The position numbers and the translations under genes are program-made. A DNA stretch of 64,000 nucleotides from Hyphomicrobiales bacterium (GTDB lineage: Bacteria; Pseudomonadota; Alphaproteobacteria; Rhizobiales; MH13), in NCBI GenBank assembly GCA_017642935.1, contig JAEPOK010000002.1, positions 620,001 to 684,000 of the forward strand, written 5' to 3'. This document shows positions 52,446 to 63,690 of this stretch, piece by piece; positions within the stretch are counted from its first letter, which is position 1; every line of letters starts with the position of its first letter. Below the pieces are notes generated by a model. It did not search any database. It worked only from the letters and a program-made list of their open reading frames with translations, and was not told the origin of the DNA.

Positions 52446-53147
52446 ATGTTCGCAGTCATCAAAACGGGCGGCAAACAATACAAGGTTGCCGCCGATGACG
52501 TTATTCAAATTGAAAAGCTCGGGCTTGAGCCGAGCGATCAGGTTGTTTTCGACAACGTGCTGATGGTCGGCAACGATGCCGATGTAACCGTCGGTGCGCC
52601 GCTGGTTGAAGGCGCAAGCGTTGTTGGCGAGCTGGTTGAGAACAAGCGCGGCAAGAAGATCATCATCTTCAAGAAGCGCCGTCGCCAGAACTCCCGCCGC
52701 AAGAACGGCCATCGCCAGGAGTTTTCGGTGGTCAAGATCACCGACATTCTGACCGGTGGTGCGAAACCGAAAGCTACCAAGAAAGCGGCGCCGAAAAAGG
52801 CTGAGGCCAAAAAAGCCGATGAGGCGCCCGCCAAACCGGCTGCTGAAAAGCCTGCTGCGAAAAAAGCTGCACCTAAGAAAGAGGCGCCCGCCGCTTCGAC
52901 CGGTGATCTGCCCGAGGGTGCGCTGTTCGCCGCACCGGAAGGTCCAGCCGATGATCTGAAGAAGATCTCCGGCGTTGGCCCTGTGCTTGAGAAAAAACTG
53001 AACGCGCTGGGCATCACCACCTTCGCGCAGGTTGCAGCCTTTACACCGGACGACATCGCCAAGGTTGACGATGCGCTGTCCTTCAAAGGTCGCATTGAAC
53101 GTGATAACTGGCTGGAACAGGCCGCTGAATTCGCCAAAGGCGAATAA
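52446..53147 (+). CDS. rplU: 50S ribosomal protein L21 with C-terminal extension
   Basis: 233 residues; L21 itself is about 102. The ribosomal part is [24 protein letters not shown] to [13 protein letters not shown] (residues 1-102), then a Lys/Ala/Pro-rich linker ([24 protein letters not shown]), then a helix-hairpin-helix-like domain of about 70 residues: [44 protein letters not shown] know this long form from Rhizobiales. ATG 52446 has AAGGA upstream. It leads the rplU-rpmA-obgE group. Confidence 0.93.
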   Translation: MFAVIKTGGKQYKVAADDVIQIEKLGLEPSDQVVFDNVLMVGNDADVTVGAPLVEGASVVGELVENKRGKKIIIFKKRRRQNSRRKNGHRQEFSVVKITDILTGGAKPKATKKAAPKKAEAKKADEAPAKPAAEKPAAKKAAPKKEAPAASTGDLPEGALFAAPEGPADDLKKISGVGPVLEKKLNALGITTFAQVAAFTPDDIAKVDDALSFKGRIERDNWLEQAAEFAKGE

Positions 53148-53161
53148 GACACACTAGCAAC

Positions 53162-53206
53162 GCGATTTCGCGAGCGCAAAAGTCGGACAACTTTTGCTGA
53201 AATCGC
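53162..53206. repeat. Rhizobiales-type palindromic intergenic repeat
   Basis: GCGATTTC...GCAAAAGT and ACTTTTGC...GAAATCGC make a long hairpin between rplU and rpmA. This type of palindrome is spread through Hyphomicrobiales genomes and may affect mRNA stability. Confidence 0.6.
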
Positions 53207-53224
53207 TTAGAAGGACCCCGATCC

Positions 53225-53494
53225 ATGGCACATAAAAAAGCAGGCGGTTCATCCCGCAATGGTCGCGATACCGCTGGTCGCCGTCTTGGCGTGAAAAAGT
53301 TCGGTGGCGAAGTCGTCGTCGCCGGCAACATCGTCATCCGCCAGCGCGGCACCAAATGGCATCCGGGCGAGAACATGGGGATGGGCAAAGACCACACCCT
53401 GTTTGCGCTGACCGATGGTACGGTGTCGTTCGCCAAGAAGCGCGACGGCAATACCTATGTTTCCGTCCTCCCGATGGCCGAAGCTGCCGAATAG
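53225..53494 (+). CDS. rpmA: 50S ribosomal protein L27
   Basis: 89 residues, standard length. N-terminus [29 protein letters not shown] and [31 protein letters not shown] are invariant family blocks. Its N-terminal tail reaches the peptidyl-transfer centre. AAGGAC upstream is a good ribosome site. The start MAHKKAG is uncleaved type, so no N-terminal processing is expected. Confidence 0.98.
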   Translation: MAHKKAGGSSRNGRDTAGRRLGVKKFGGEVVVAGNIVIRQRGTKWHPGENMGMGKDHTLFALTDGTVSFAKKRDGNTYVSVLPMAEAAE

Positions 53495-53548
53495 GCTGCC
53501 TCGACACGGGTGCGGCCTCCCCTTGAGGATGCCGCAAGCAGGTTCAAA

Positions 53549-53572
53549 GGGAGGCGCAAGCCTCCCTTTTTT
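53549..53572 (+). terminator. Rho-independent terminator after rpmA
   Basis: GGGAGGC-GCAA-GCCTCCC followed by seven Ts. A strong, compact hairpin that separates rplU-rpmA from the GNAT-obgE group. Confidence 0.85.
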
Positions 53573-53587
53573 GTTTAGAGTTGTCCT

Positions 53588-54094
53588 ATGACCTCGAAAT
53601 CCGCCGTTTCGCTTCGACCCTATCAGCTCAATGACGCTGATCGGCTTGCTGTGCTTCTGAACGATCCTGATGTGACAGCGATGACGGCGTCCATTCCCTA
53701 CCCGTATGCCCGCTCGGACGCTGAGGCGTTTTTGTCCAATGCGCGCAATGAAGAGGGCCGCCTTGTTGGCCGGGCTATTGTGCTCAATGGCGAGTTGGTC
53801 GGCGGCGTCGGCCTCGGTCCGCGTCCGAATGGCCGCGAGGAGCTCGGCTATTGGGTTGGTAAGGCCTATTGGGGACAAGGCATTGCCACACGCGCGGTGG
53901 CGCTGTTTCTTGATGTGCTGCGTGAGAATGGCATCGAAGGCCCGATCCATGCGGCGACGGTGCGCAGCAATGAAGCCTCGCAAAAGGTTTTGCTCTCCAA
54001 TGGCTTCGTCTTCACCGGCGAGGGTGAATGCATCACGCCGGCGCGCGACACGCCCAAACAGCCCTCCAACGACTATATGCTGGAGGCGCTTTAG
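53588..54094 (+). CDS. GNAT-family N-acetyltransferase (RimJ/RimL type)
   Basis: 168 residues. VSLRPYQLNDADRLAVLLNDPDVTAMTASIPYPY is the typical RimJ/RimL start; acetyl-CoA loop in YWVGKAYWGQGIATRAVALFL, and AATVRSNEASQKVLLSNGFVFTGEG near the end. Substrate may be a ribosomal protein or other N-terminus, but is unknown. It stands between rpmA and obgE in many Rhizobiales. Its stop directly abuts the obgE start (TAGATG). Confidence 0.88.
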   Translation: MTSKSAVSLRPYQLNDADRLAVLLNDPDVTAMTASIPYPYARSDAEAFLSNARNEEGRLVGRAIVLNGELVGGVGLGPRPNGREELGYWVGKAYWGQGIATRAVALFLDVLRENGIEGPIHAATVRSNEASQKVLLSNGFVFTGEGECITPARDTPKQPSNDYMLEAL

Positions 54095-56361
<2,267 letters not shown>

Positions 56362-56363
56362 TC

Positions 56364-57653
56364 ATGGCACTACTGGATAGCGATGCATCCGTCGATGTTG
56401 CTGATCTCATGCAGGACATGGGCGAGCGTGCCCGCGCAGCTTCGCGGGCGATTGCGCTGGCCTCAATCGAGACCAAGAACGCGGCCCTTCATGCGATCGC
56501 TGCCGGCATCCGTGCGCGGGTCGATGATGTGCTATCCGCAAACGCCCGCGATCTGGCCGGTATGCGTCAGCGGGATGTCACGGTCGCCTATCAGGAGCGT
56601 GCGACGCTGAACCCTGATCGCGTCGAAGCCATTGCGCAGGTGGTGGAAGCCATTGCTGCTTTGCCTGACCCCGTGGGCGACGAGATGGCCGCGTGGGAAC
56701 GTCCCAATGGTCTGAAAATCTCGCGGGTGCGCACGCCGCTCGGTGTCATCGGGATCATCTTTGAATCCCGCCCCAATGTGACGGTGGATGCAGCGGCGCT
56801 TGCGATGAAGTCGGGCAATGCTTCGATCCTGCGCGGTGGGTCCGACACAATCGAAACCAATCAGACGCTTTACGGTGCGATCGCTGAGGGCTTGGAATCG
56901 GCCGGTCTGCCCGCCGATGTTGTGCAGCTTGTACCGATCACGGACCGTGCCGCTGTGGGCGCGCTTTTGACCGGCCTCAATGGCACCGTGGATGTGATCG
57001 TGCCGCGTGGCGGCAAGTCGCTGGTGGGTCGCGTGCAGAACGAGGCGCGGGTGCCGGTGTTTTCGCACCTGGAAGGCATTTGCCACATCTATGTCGATAA
57101 GGCTGCCGATTTGGCGATGGCAACCGAGATCGTTGTGAACGCCAAGATGCGCCGCACGTCGATCTGTGGAGCCGCGGAGACGTTGCTGATTGATCGCGCG
57201 GCAGCAGAAGCCTTCACCGCACCCCTGGTCAAAGCCTTGCAGGACGCAGGGTGTGAGGTGCGTGGCGATGAAGCTGTGCGTGCTTTGGCAGAAGGTGCGA
57301 AGCCGGCCTCAACGGAGGATTGGTCCACCGAATATGGCGATGCGATCATCACGGTCGGGATCGTCGATGGCGTGGATGGTGCTCTCGATCACATCGCGAC
57401 CTATGGCTCCTCGCACACCGAAAGCATCGTCACCGAGAATGAAGCGGTCGCGGCCAAATTCTTGAACGAGTGCGATTCAGCCATCGTTATGCACAACGCC
57501 TCGACGCAATTTGCTGATGGCGGCGAGTTCGGCATGGGCGCGGAAATCGGCATAGCAACAGGCCGTATGCATGCGCGTGGGCCTGTGGGCCTCGAACAGC
57601 TGACCAGTTTCCACTATGTGGTGCGCGGCCAAGGCCAGGTTAGGCCCGCCTAG
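56364..57653 (+). CDS. proA: Gamma-glutamyl phosphate reductase
   Basis: 429 residues, aldehyde-dehydrogenase superfamily. Signature blocks: [72 protein letters not shown], and the catalytic Cys in [18 protein letters not shown]. The second step of proline synthesis (NADPH). Start ATG 56364 is spaced two bases after proB. Confidence 0.97.
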   Translation: MALLDSDASVDVADLMQDMGERARAASRAIALASIETKNAALHAIAAGIRARVDDVLSANARDLAGMRQRDVTVAYQERATLNPDRVEAIAQVVEAIAALPDPVGDEMAAWERPNGLKISRVRTPLGVIGIIFESRPNVTVDAAALAMKSGNASILRGGSDTIETNQTLYGAIAEGLESAGLPADVVQLVPITDRAAVGALLTGLNGTVDVIVPRGGKSLVGRVQNEARVPVFSHLEGICHIYVDKAADLAMATEIVVNAKMRRTSICGAAETLLIDRAAAEAFTAPLVKALQDAGCEVRGDEAVRALAEGAKPASTEDWSTEYGDAIITVGIVDGVDGALDHIATYGSSHTESIVTENEAVAAKFLNECDSAIVMHNASTQFADGGEFGMGAEIGIATGRMHARGPVGLEQLTSFHYVVRGQGQVRPA

Positions 57654-57654
57654 C

Positions 57655-58287
57655 TTGCCCGCTCCCGTCTATCCCCATGCCCGCGTGCGGCTGCCCTATG
57701 TCGCGCCCGGGCAATCGGTTGGCCTTTATGGCGGCTCGTTCGATCCGGTCCATGATGGCCATCTGTTGGTGGCTGAGCAGGCGCTGAAAGTGCTGAAGCT
57801 CGATTGGGTCTGGTGGCTGGTAACGCCTGGCAATCCGCTGAAAAACCATGATCCGGCGCACTCCTTGGAGGCACGCATGGCCGCCGTGCGCAGCCAGGCA
57901 CGCCATCCGCGTCGCAAGGTGCTCAGCGTCGAGGACCAGCTTGGCGTGCGCTACACCGCTGACACGGTGGCGATGCTGACCACGATGCGTCCCGATGTGC
58001 GCTTTGTCTGGTTGATGGGCGCGGACAATCTGGCGGGCTTTCACCGCTGGTACCAATGGCGTTCCATCGCCGCGCGGGTGCCCATTGCGGTGATCGACAG
58101 GCCGGGTTCGCGCCATGCCTCACTCTCGGCGCCGGCGGCGCAGGCGATGGCGAAAAACCGGCTCGATGGCGAGGATGCCTGCCTGCTTTCCCACCTTCAG
58201 CCGCCGGTCTGGACATTCATCCGTGGCCCGCTTTCGCCGCTCTCCTCCAGCGCGATCCGGGCAGCAAACGCCTCGCAAACGGTTTGA
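57655..58287 (+). CDS. nadD: Nicotinate-nucleotide adenylyltransferase
   Basis: 210 residues if TTG 57655 is used, two bases after proA; an ATG at 57616 would overlap proA by 38 bases and add non-conserved residues. Motifs: VGLYGGSFDPVHDGHLLVAEQAL (nucleotide-binding GGSFDP-x2-x-GH), WLVTPGNPLK, FVWLMGADNLAGFHRWYQW and the SPLSSSAIR end. It makes deamido-NAD from nicotinate mononucleotide. The Rhizobiales order proA-nadD-rsfS supports it. Confidence 0.93.
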   Translation: MPAPVYPHARVRLPYVAPGQSVGLYGGSFDPVHDGHLLVAEQALKVLKLDWVWWLVTPGNPLKNHDPAHSLEARMAAVRSQARHPRRKVLSVEDQLGVRYTADTVAMLTTMRPDVRFVWLMGADNLAGFHRWYQWRSIAARVPIAVIDRPGSRHASLSAPAAQAMAKNRLDGEDACLLSHLQPPVWTFIRGPLSPLSSSAIRAANASQTV

Positions 58288-58435
58288 ATGTCTTGAAACG
58301 TTAAGAAATCAGCCCCACACTGTGAGTCGTGCGGTGTTCGGTTCGCCCGCACAAGGTATGCAGGTTCGGCCTGTTTCAACCGGCTGACCCTGTGGTTCCT
58401 TCTCCCAGAACCCTTGTGAAAGGACTTTTGCCGGT

Positions 58436-58843
58436 TTGACTCCGCAAAACACTGCCGTTGATCCCCAAGCTACGGCGCCGCTTGCCACCCGTGCGAACGC
58501 ATCGGGCGCGAGCATCCTCTCTACGGTCCAAGCTGTTTTGGAAGACTCCAAAGCCGAGGACATCATTACCATCGATCTGGACGGAAAGTCTGCGCTCGCC
58601 GACACGATGATCATCGCGTCGGGGCGTTCGCACCGCCATGTCTCGGCCTTGGCCGATCATGTGCAGCGGGCGTTGAAGGACGCCGGTCACGGATCGCCGC
58701 GTACCGAAGGTCTGCCCCATGCCGATTGGGTGCTGATCGACACCGGCGATGTGATCTTGCACCTGTTCCGCCCTGAAGTGCGCAGCTTCTACAATATGGA
58801 AAAGCTGTGGGACGACAGCTTCGCAGAAAAGCCCAACGCCTAA
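58436..58843 (+). CDS. rsfS: Ribosomal silencing factor RsfS
   Basis: 135 residues from TTG 58436 with AAGGAC 10 bases upstream. Family blocks: DSKAEDIITIDLDGKSALADTMIIASGRSHRHVSALADHVQRALK and DWVLIDTGDVILHLFRPEVRSFYNMEKLW. It binds L14 and stops subunits joining when nutrients are short. Followed 18 bases later by rlmH. The 148-base gap before it holds no gene. Confidence 0.94.
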   Translation: MTPQNTAVDPQATAPLATRANASGASILSTVQAVLEDSKAEDIITIDLDGKSALADTMIIASGRSHRHVSALADHVQRALKDAGHGSPRTEGLPHADWVLIDTGDVILHLFRPEVRSFYNMEKLWDDSFAEKPNA

Positions 58844-58861
58844 CCGGCAAAGGCTTGATCG

Positions 58862-59338
58862 ATGGTGCGTTTGCTGACTGTGGGCCGCATGAAGGCGGGT
58901 CCAGAGCGGGAGTTGTTTGAGCGCTATTGGACGCGCGCCACGCCGATGGCCAAACAGCTTGGATTCGGCGCTTTGGATGTCGTGGAGCTGCGCGAAAGCC
59001 AGCAAGGGTTCGCTGATGCGCGCAAGGCCGATGAGGCCGCGCAGTTGCTGGCCAAAGTGTCCGATGGCGCGGCGCTGATCGCGCTGGACGAACGCGGCAA
59101 AGCGATCACCACGCCGCAGTTTTCTTTAAAACTTGAAACTTTCAAAGATGCTGGCAAGCCGGTAGCACTGATCATCGGTGGGCCGGATGGACTGGACGGG
59201 TCCATTCGCCGGCGCGCCGATCTTGTGATCAGCTTTGGCGCCATGACCATGCCGCACCAGTTGGTGCGTGTGCTTGCCGCCGAACAGCTTTACCGCGCCA
59301 TGACGGTGCTGAGCGGGCATCCGTATCATCGCGTGTGA
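58862..59338 (+). CDS. rlmH: 23S rRNA pseudouridine-1915 N3-methyltransferase
   Basis: 158 residues, SPOUT class. LLTVGRMKAGPERELFERYWTRATPMAKQLG starts the family; the knot is LIALDERGKAITTPQFSLKLETFKDAGKPVALIIGGPDGLD and ISFGAMTMPHQLVRVLAAEQLYRAMTVLSGHPYHRV. It methylates helix 69 on the 70S ribosome. Its start ATG 58862 is spaced 18 bases after rsfS. Confidence 0.96.
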   Translation: MVRLLTVGRMKAGPERELFERYWTRATPMAKQLGFGALDVVELRESQQGFADARKADEAAQLLAKVSDGAALIALDERGKAITTPQFSLKLETFKDAGKPVALIIGGPDGLDGSIRRRADLVISFGAMTMPHQLVRVLAAEQLYRAMTVLSGHPYHRV

Positions 59339-59416
59339 ATGCGCTTGGATGTGGTTAACGAAAGGTTTAGCGGCTAGACGCTAGGCTCTGCGTTTGAAAT
59401 TGCGAAACCTTGGTCT

Positions 59417-60847
59417 ATGCGCGCCTTTCGCTTCCCTTTTGTCAGTCTGCTCCTTGCCAGTCTGCTTGTGATCGCCACGCCTTTCGGCGCGAGCGCACAG
59501 GATCGGTTGCAGCCAGGGGAGCCAGACAGCGACGGGCTTGATCGCTTTGTGTTGCGCGGTTTGGAGCAGCCGGTCGAGGCTGGCGACGACGACCTCGCCC
59601 AGCAGGAGCTGGAACAGGAACGCGATGTGGCCGCCGATGCGTTGGAGCGGCTGCGTGCCGATCTCAATGCCGCTGAAGCCCGCCAGGAGATGCTGGCGGC
59701 CGAGCTGGCGGACATTGATGCGGATGTGGAAGATCTCACCCAGCTCCTGATCCGTACGACCGAGCAAGCCCAAACCATTGCGGCGCGCGTTGATGTCCAG
59801 CGCCAACGGATCGGCGTTCTGGATGAAAATGCGCAGGCTCTGGAGGTGTCGCTGCAAGCGCAGCGCGAACGTATCGCCGTGCTCTTGTCGGCGATGGTCC
59901 GAGTTGGCCGCGCACCGCCACCGGCACTGTTCGTCTCGCCAGGTGACGCCTTACGGTCGGTGCGCTCGGCAATTCTCTTGGGCGTGGCGTTTCCCGAGCT
60001 TGAGGCCGAATCACGGGTGCTCGCCGACGATTTGGCGGCGCTGGAAGAGGCGCGAACCGAGCTTGATGAGGCGCTCAATTTGCTGCTCGCCGATGCTGAA
60101 GCGCTTGCCCAAGAGGAAGAGCGCATCGAGTTGGTGCTCTTTGAGCGATCACGTCTGCGTGAGGAAAACCAGAGCGTTTTGGAACGTGAGCGCGAGCGCG
60201 CCGCCCTGTTGGCGGGCGAAGCGACCAGCCTTGAAGCGCTGCTCAACGACCTGGAAGGCGAGCTTGATAGCGTGCGCCAGGCGATGGCCGATGCCCAGCG
60301 GGCTCAGGAGGAAGGGCCGCCCGACGCCGATGAGCGAGAGGCCATTGCAAGCCTGCAGGATACCGGCCGTATGAGCCCGGCTTTTGCCTTCGGATCGGCG
60401 CAAGGCATGATCCGTTCCCCCGTTCGCGGGCAAGAAATCATGGCCTTTGGTGACCAAGATCGGTTTGGCGAAACCAGCCAAGGGCTCCATATAGCCACCA
60501 GAGCTGATGCTCGCGTGGTGGCGCCCGCCGATGGCTGGGTGCTTTATGCCGGTCCTTTCCGCGCCTATGGCCAGGTGGTCATCTTGGATGTCGGTGACGG
60601 CTACCGGATGATCCTGGCGGGTATGAGCCGCATTAATGTCGCATTGGGGCAGTTTGTCCTGATGGGAGAACCTATCGCCACAATGGGCGAGCGTGGCTCC
60701 GTCGTGCTTGCCGATGGTTCAACTCAAACGCCGCAACCTGTGTTGTTCGTTGAGTTGCGCGAGGATGGACGTCCCATTGATTCTTCGTCATGGTGGGCGA
60801 ACAGCGATGGGGCAACGCAACGGGACAGTCAAAGGACTGACGGATGA
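59417..60847 (+). CDS. EnvC-like murein hydrolase activator with degenerate LytM domain
   Basis: 476 residues. Signal peptide (FPFVSLLLASLLVIATPFGASAQ), then long coiled coils (residues about 50-330), then an M23/LytM fold: GLHIATRADARVVAPADGWVLYAGPFRAYGQVVILDVGDGYRMILAGMSRINVALGQFVLMGEPIATMGE. The zinc histidine pair is missing (HxH replaced in MILAGM), as in EnvC and related activators, so it should activate an amidase at the division site instead of cutting peptidoglycan itself. Overlaps the ctpA start by ATGA. Order rlmH-envC-ctpA is typical. Confidence 0.9.
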   Translation: MRAFRFPFVSLLLASLLVIATPFGASAQDRLQPGEPDSDGLDRFVLRGLEQPVEAGDDDLAQQELEQERDVAADALERLRADLNAAEARQEMLAAELADIDADVEDLTQLLIRTTEQAQTIAARVDVQRQRIGVLDENAQALEVSLQAQRERIAVLLSAMVRVGRAPPPALFVSPGDALRSVRSAILLGVAFPELEAESRVLADDLAALEEARTELDEALNLLLADAEALAQEEERIELVLFERSRLREENQSVLERERERAALLAGEATSLEALLNDLEGELDSVRQAMADAQRAQEEGPPDADEREAIASLQDTGRMSPAFAFGSAQGMIRSPVRGQEIMAFGDQDRFGETSQGLHIATRADARVVAPADGWVLYAGPFRAYGQVVILDVGDGYRMILAGMSRINVALGQFVLMGEPIATMGERGSVVLADGSTQTPQPVLFVELREDGRPIDSSSWWANSDGATQRDSQRTDG

Positions 60848-62178
60848 TGAAAAAGATACCGGTTTTCGTGCTGGGGTTGGCACTGGGGGTCGCGGTGACC
60901 TTCGGCGTAACTCACTATCGGCTGGGACCGATTGGTGCGCAGGCGCAGGCCGGAGCGGAAACCTTCAACCAGCTGAAACTGTTCGGTGATGTGTTTGAGC
61001 GTGTGCTCAACGATTACGTCGAGCCGCAAGAAGAGTCTGAGCTCATTGAGAATGCACTCAATGGCATGCTCACGTCGCTCGACCCACACTCGGCTTATCT
61101 CGGCCCGGACGCTTTTGAAGACATTCAGGAGCAGACCAGCGGGGAATTCGGTGGCCTGGGTATTCAGGTGACGATGGAAGACGGGTTCGTGAAAGTCGTC
61201 TCGCCGATTGACGACACGCCAGCCGCCCGCGCCGGCATTCTTGCCAACGATTTGATTGTCGGCCTGGATGGCGAAGACGTGCAGGGGATGGATCTGAGCG
61301 ACGCGGTCGATCGGATGCGTGGCATTGTCGGCACGCCGATCACGGTGACCATCCGCCGCGAAGGCGCCGAGGATTTTGACGTCACCTTGCAGCGCGACAC
61401 CATCCGGATCGCTTCGGTGCGCAGTCGCTTGGAAGGCGAAATTGGCTATTTGCGCGTCACCCAGTTCTCCGGGCAGACCGGCGAAGGTTTGGAGCGTGAA
61501 ATCCTCGCGCTCAACGAGGAGGCTGAAGAAGCAGGCGTTGAGATTTCTGGCTATGTGCTAGATCTACGCAACAATCCTGGCGGCCTGGTCAACCAGGCGC
61601 TGGAGGTTTCCGACGCGTTTCTTGATCGCGGCGAGATCGTTTCGATCCGTGGCCGCACCGAAGCCGACACGCGCCGCTACAATGCCCGGTCGGGCGATCT
61701 GATCGGTGGCTTGCCGGTTGTGGTGCTGATCAATGGCGGTTCGGCCTCGGCCTCGGAAATTGTGGCCGGAGCGCTTCAGGATCACCGTCGTGGCACCCTT
61801 GTTGGCTCTCTTTCCTTCGGCAAGGGCTCGGTGCAAACCGTGATCCCGATGTCGGCGACGAGCGCGGTGCGCTTGACGACGGCGCGCTACTACACGCCAG
61901 CGGGTCGTTCGATCCAGGCGCGTGGTATCGATCCGGATATCGAAGTGCTGCAGGAAAACCTGCCGGAGGAACTTCAGGGCTTGGATAGCCCAGGTGGCGA
62001 GGCTTCACTGGACGGTCACCTGTCGAATGAAGATGAAGTGGAACGCTCAGGGTCGTCGGTTTATGTGCCGCAGGACGCTGAACTCGACACCCAGCTTCAG
62101 TACGCGCTCAGCCTGTTGCGCGGTGAAGAAGTGCATGCTGCGTTTCCGCCTGATCCGGATGCGCCGCTTCCTAACTAA
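60844..62178 (+). CDS. ctpA: S41-family carboxyl-terminal processing protease
   Basis: 444 residues. One N-terminal membrane segment or signal (IPVFVLGLALGVAVTFGVTHY), PDZ domain about 100-185 (GGLGIQVTMEDGFVKVVSPIDDTPAARAGI), peptidase core: YVLDLRNNPGGLVNQAL, catalytic serine in NGGSASASEIVAGAL (about residue 302) and lysine 327 in SFGKGSVQT. Periplasmic tail-specific protease. A 25-residue or so C-terminal tail after the core is charged. Confidence 0.94.
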   Translation: MMKKIPVFVLGLALGVAVTFGVTHYRLGPIGAQAQAGAETFNQLKLFGDVFERVLNDYVEPQEESELIENALNGMLTSLDPHSAYLGPDAFEDIQEQTSGEFGGLGIQVTMEDGFVKVVSPIDDTPAARAGILANDLIVGLDGEDVQGMDLSDAVDRMRGIVGTPITVTIRREGAEDFDVTLQRDTIRIASVRSRLEGEIGYLRVTQFSGQTGEGLEREILALNEEAEEAGVEISGYVLDLRNNPGGLVNQALEVSDAFLDRGEIVSIRGRTEADTRRYNARSGDLIGGLPVVVLINGGSASASEIVAGALQDHRRGTLVGSLSFGKGSVQTVIPMSATSAVRLTTARYYTPAGRSIQARGIDPDIEVLQENLPEELQGLDSPGGEASLDGHLSNEDEVERSGSSVYVPQDAELDTQLQYALSLLRGEEVHAAFPPDPDAPLPN

Positions 62179-62229
62179 CGCTCACTGAGGCGTTACCAGG
62201 GCCTTTAAGTCCTTGGTTAACTGACGCTT

Positions 62230-62264
62230 AAAGCCCTCGCTCTACAAAGAGCGAGGGCTTTTTC
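62230..62264 (+). terminator. Rho-independent terminator after ctpA
   Basis: AAAGCCCTCGCTCT and AGAGCGAGGGCTTT form a 14-bp perfect stem around ACAA, followed by more Ts. It ends the envC-ctpA unit. Confidence 0.88.
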
Positions 62265-62300
62265 TGTTGGACCTCAGATTGTCAGGTAGGCGTCGCGTTT

Positions 62301-63563
62301 ATGACCACAGATGTAGAAAATGATCTGCATACGCCGTTGATGCCGCGGGCGCGTTTCGGCGAGAACTGGCCGGTTTGGCGCGCCAAGATCATCTGGGCGG
62401 CCGGATGGTTCACGCGTGTGGGTGGCGCGGTGCTCGGTCTTGTGCTGCTTCTGCTCACCGGATGGATTTTTCTGACCGACACGCCGTTGGGTGGCGAGCC
62501 GCAAACCCAAAGTCAAATCCAAATAGCCGGCAGTCCCAATGCACCGGCAAGCCAGCGTGCCGGGGACCAGACACCGGGCATGGGAGAAACAGGCGAGGGG
62601 CTGGCGCAGCCGTTGCCAAGCCAGCCGGAACCCATTGCCGGTGGCCCACGCGTTCTGCAGGTGCCGCAGGCCGATGGTTTGGACACCAGCGCGCAGGACG
62701 CGTCTGAGTTGCCGCCGATCAATTCGGCGGCCAATGCGCCGCGCTTCGACGCCCGTGGTGGACTGCCAGCCGTTGCCAATCCAAGCCTGGTGGAGCGGTT
62801 CGACTCCAGCAGCTTCGTGCCCTCGCTCGGCAGCAATGGCGAACGGGCGTTGGATGCCTATGCCCGCCCGCTTGAAGCCGGCACAATCATGCCAGGCCAG
62901 CCGCGCATCGCGCTGATTGTCGGTGGACTTGGCATTTCGCAGACGTCCACCCAGGAAGTGCTCAACAGCCTGCCAGGCGCCACCACCCTGTCTTTTGCGC
63001 CCTATGGTAGTTCGCTGACCCGCTGGGCGAGCCGTGCCCGTCAGGACGGCCATGAATACCTGATCGAAGTGCCGATGGAGCCGTTCGATTATCCCAACAA
63101 TGATCCTGGTCCGCACACGCTTCAGGTCGGTTTGACCGAGCAGGCCAATCTTGAACGCTTGCACTGGGCGCTGTCGCGCCTGCCGACGCCGATTGGTTTC
63201 ATGAACTATATGGGCGGGCGGTTTGCCTCCGAGGAAGCAGCTCTTGCACCGATCATCGATGATGCGGTCGGCCGCGGGCTGATGGTGATCGATGATGGCC
63301 GTTCGGCGCGCAGCCGCGTGACGGCGGTTGCCGGTGAAAACACACCGGTTTTGCGGGCCGATGTTGTGATCGATGCGCGCGCCGATCAGCAATCGATCAA
63401 CAACCGGCTGGCGCAACTGGAAGCGATTGCCCGCGAGCGCGGGTCTGCGGTTGGTGTCGCAACCGCGTTACCTTTGACCATTACCACGCTGGAGGAATGG
63501 ACCGCGAGCCTTGCCTCCAAGGGCATTGCGCTTGTACCGGTGTCCAGCATCGTTCGTTTCTAG
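62301..63563 (+). CDS. Divergent polysaccharide deacetylase family protein
   Basis: 420 residues. One N-terminal membrane helix (VGGAVLGLVLLLLTGWIFL), a Pro/Gln-rich periplasmic linker (50-185), then the YibQ/divergent polysaccharide deacetylase domain: PRIALIVGGLGISQTSTQEVLNSLPGATTLSFAPYGSSLTRWASRARQDGHEYLIEVPMEPFDYPNNDPGPHTL and LMVIDDGRS. The active-site Asp found in true deacetylases is replaced by Gly (VGGLGIS), so activity may be lost or altered. Follows ctpA in Rhizobiales; likely cell-wall related. Confidence 0.9.
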   Translation: MTTDVENDLHTPLMPRARFGENWPVWRAKIIWAAGWFTRVGGAVLGLVLLLLTGWIFLTDTPLGGEPQTQSQIQIAGSPNAPASQRAGDQTPGMGETGEGLAQPLPSQPEPIAGGPRVLQVPQADGLDTSAQDASELPPINSAANAPRFDARGGLPAVANPSLVERFDSSSFVPSLGSNGERALDAYARPLEAGTIMPGQPRIALIVGGLGISQTSTQEVLNSLPGATTLSFAPYGSSLTRWASRARQDGHEYLIEVPMEPFDYPNNDPGPHTLQVGLTEQANLERLHWALSRLPTPIGFMNYMGGRFASEEAALAPIIDDAVGRGLMVIDDGRSARSRVTAVAGENTPVLRADVVIDARADQQSINNRLAQLEAIARERGSAVGVATALPLTITTLEEWTASLASKGIALVPVSSIVRF

Positions 63564-63667
63564 AGCGTTTCCAGCAAAAGTGGACACCGGTTTTGCGTCC
63601 GGAAACGTGACAAAAGCAGAACTTAGAGCAGTGCGAGTGAATCGGAGATCACGAAAACTGCTCTAAG
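63564..63667. repeat. Rhizobiales-type mosaic palindromic repeat
   Basis: Starts AGAGCGTTTCC and contains GCAAAA...TTTTGC plus GTTTCC/GGAAAC; a second hairpin is CTTAGAGCAGT...ACTGCTCTAAG. Such multi-part intergenic repeats are frequent in Rhizobiales and are absent from other phyla in this form. It lies between the deacetylase gene and rppH. Confidence 0.65.
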
Positions 63668-63690
63668 ACCGTACCGGTCAGGACTCATTC

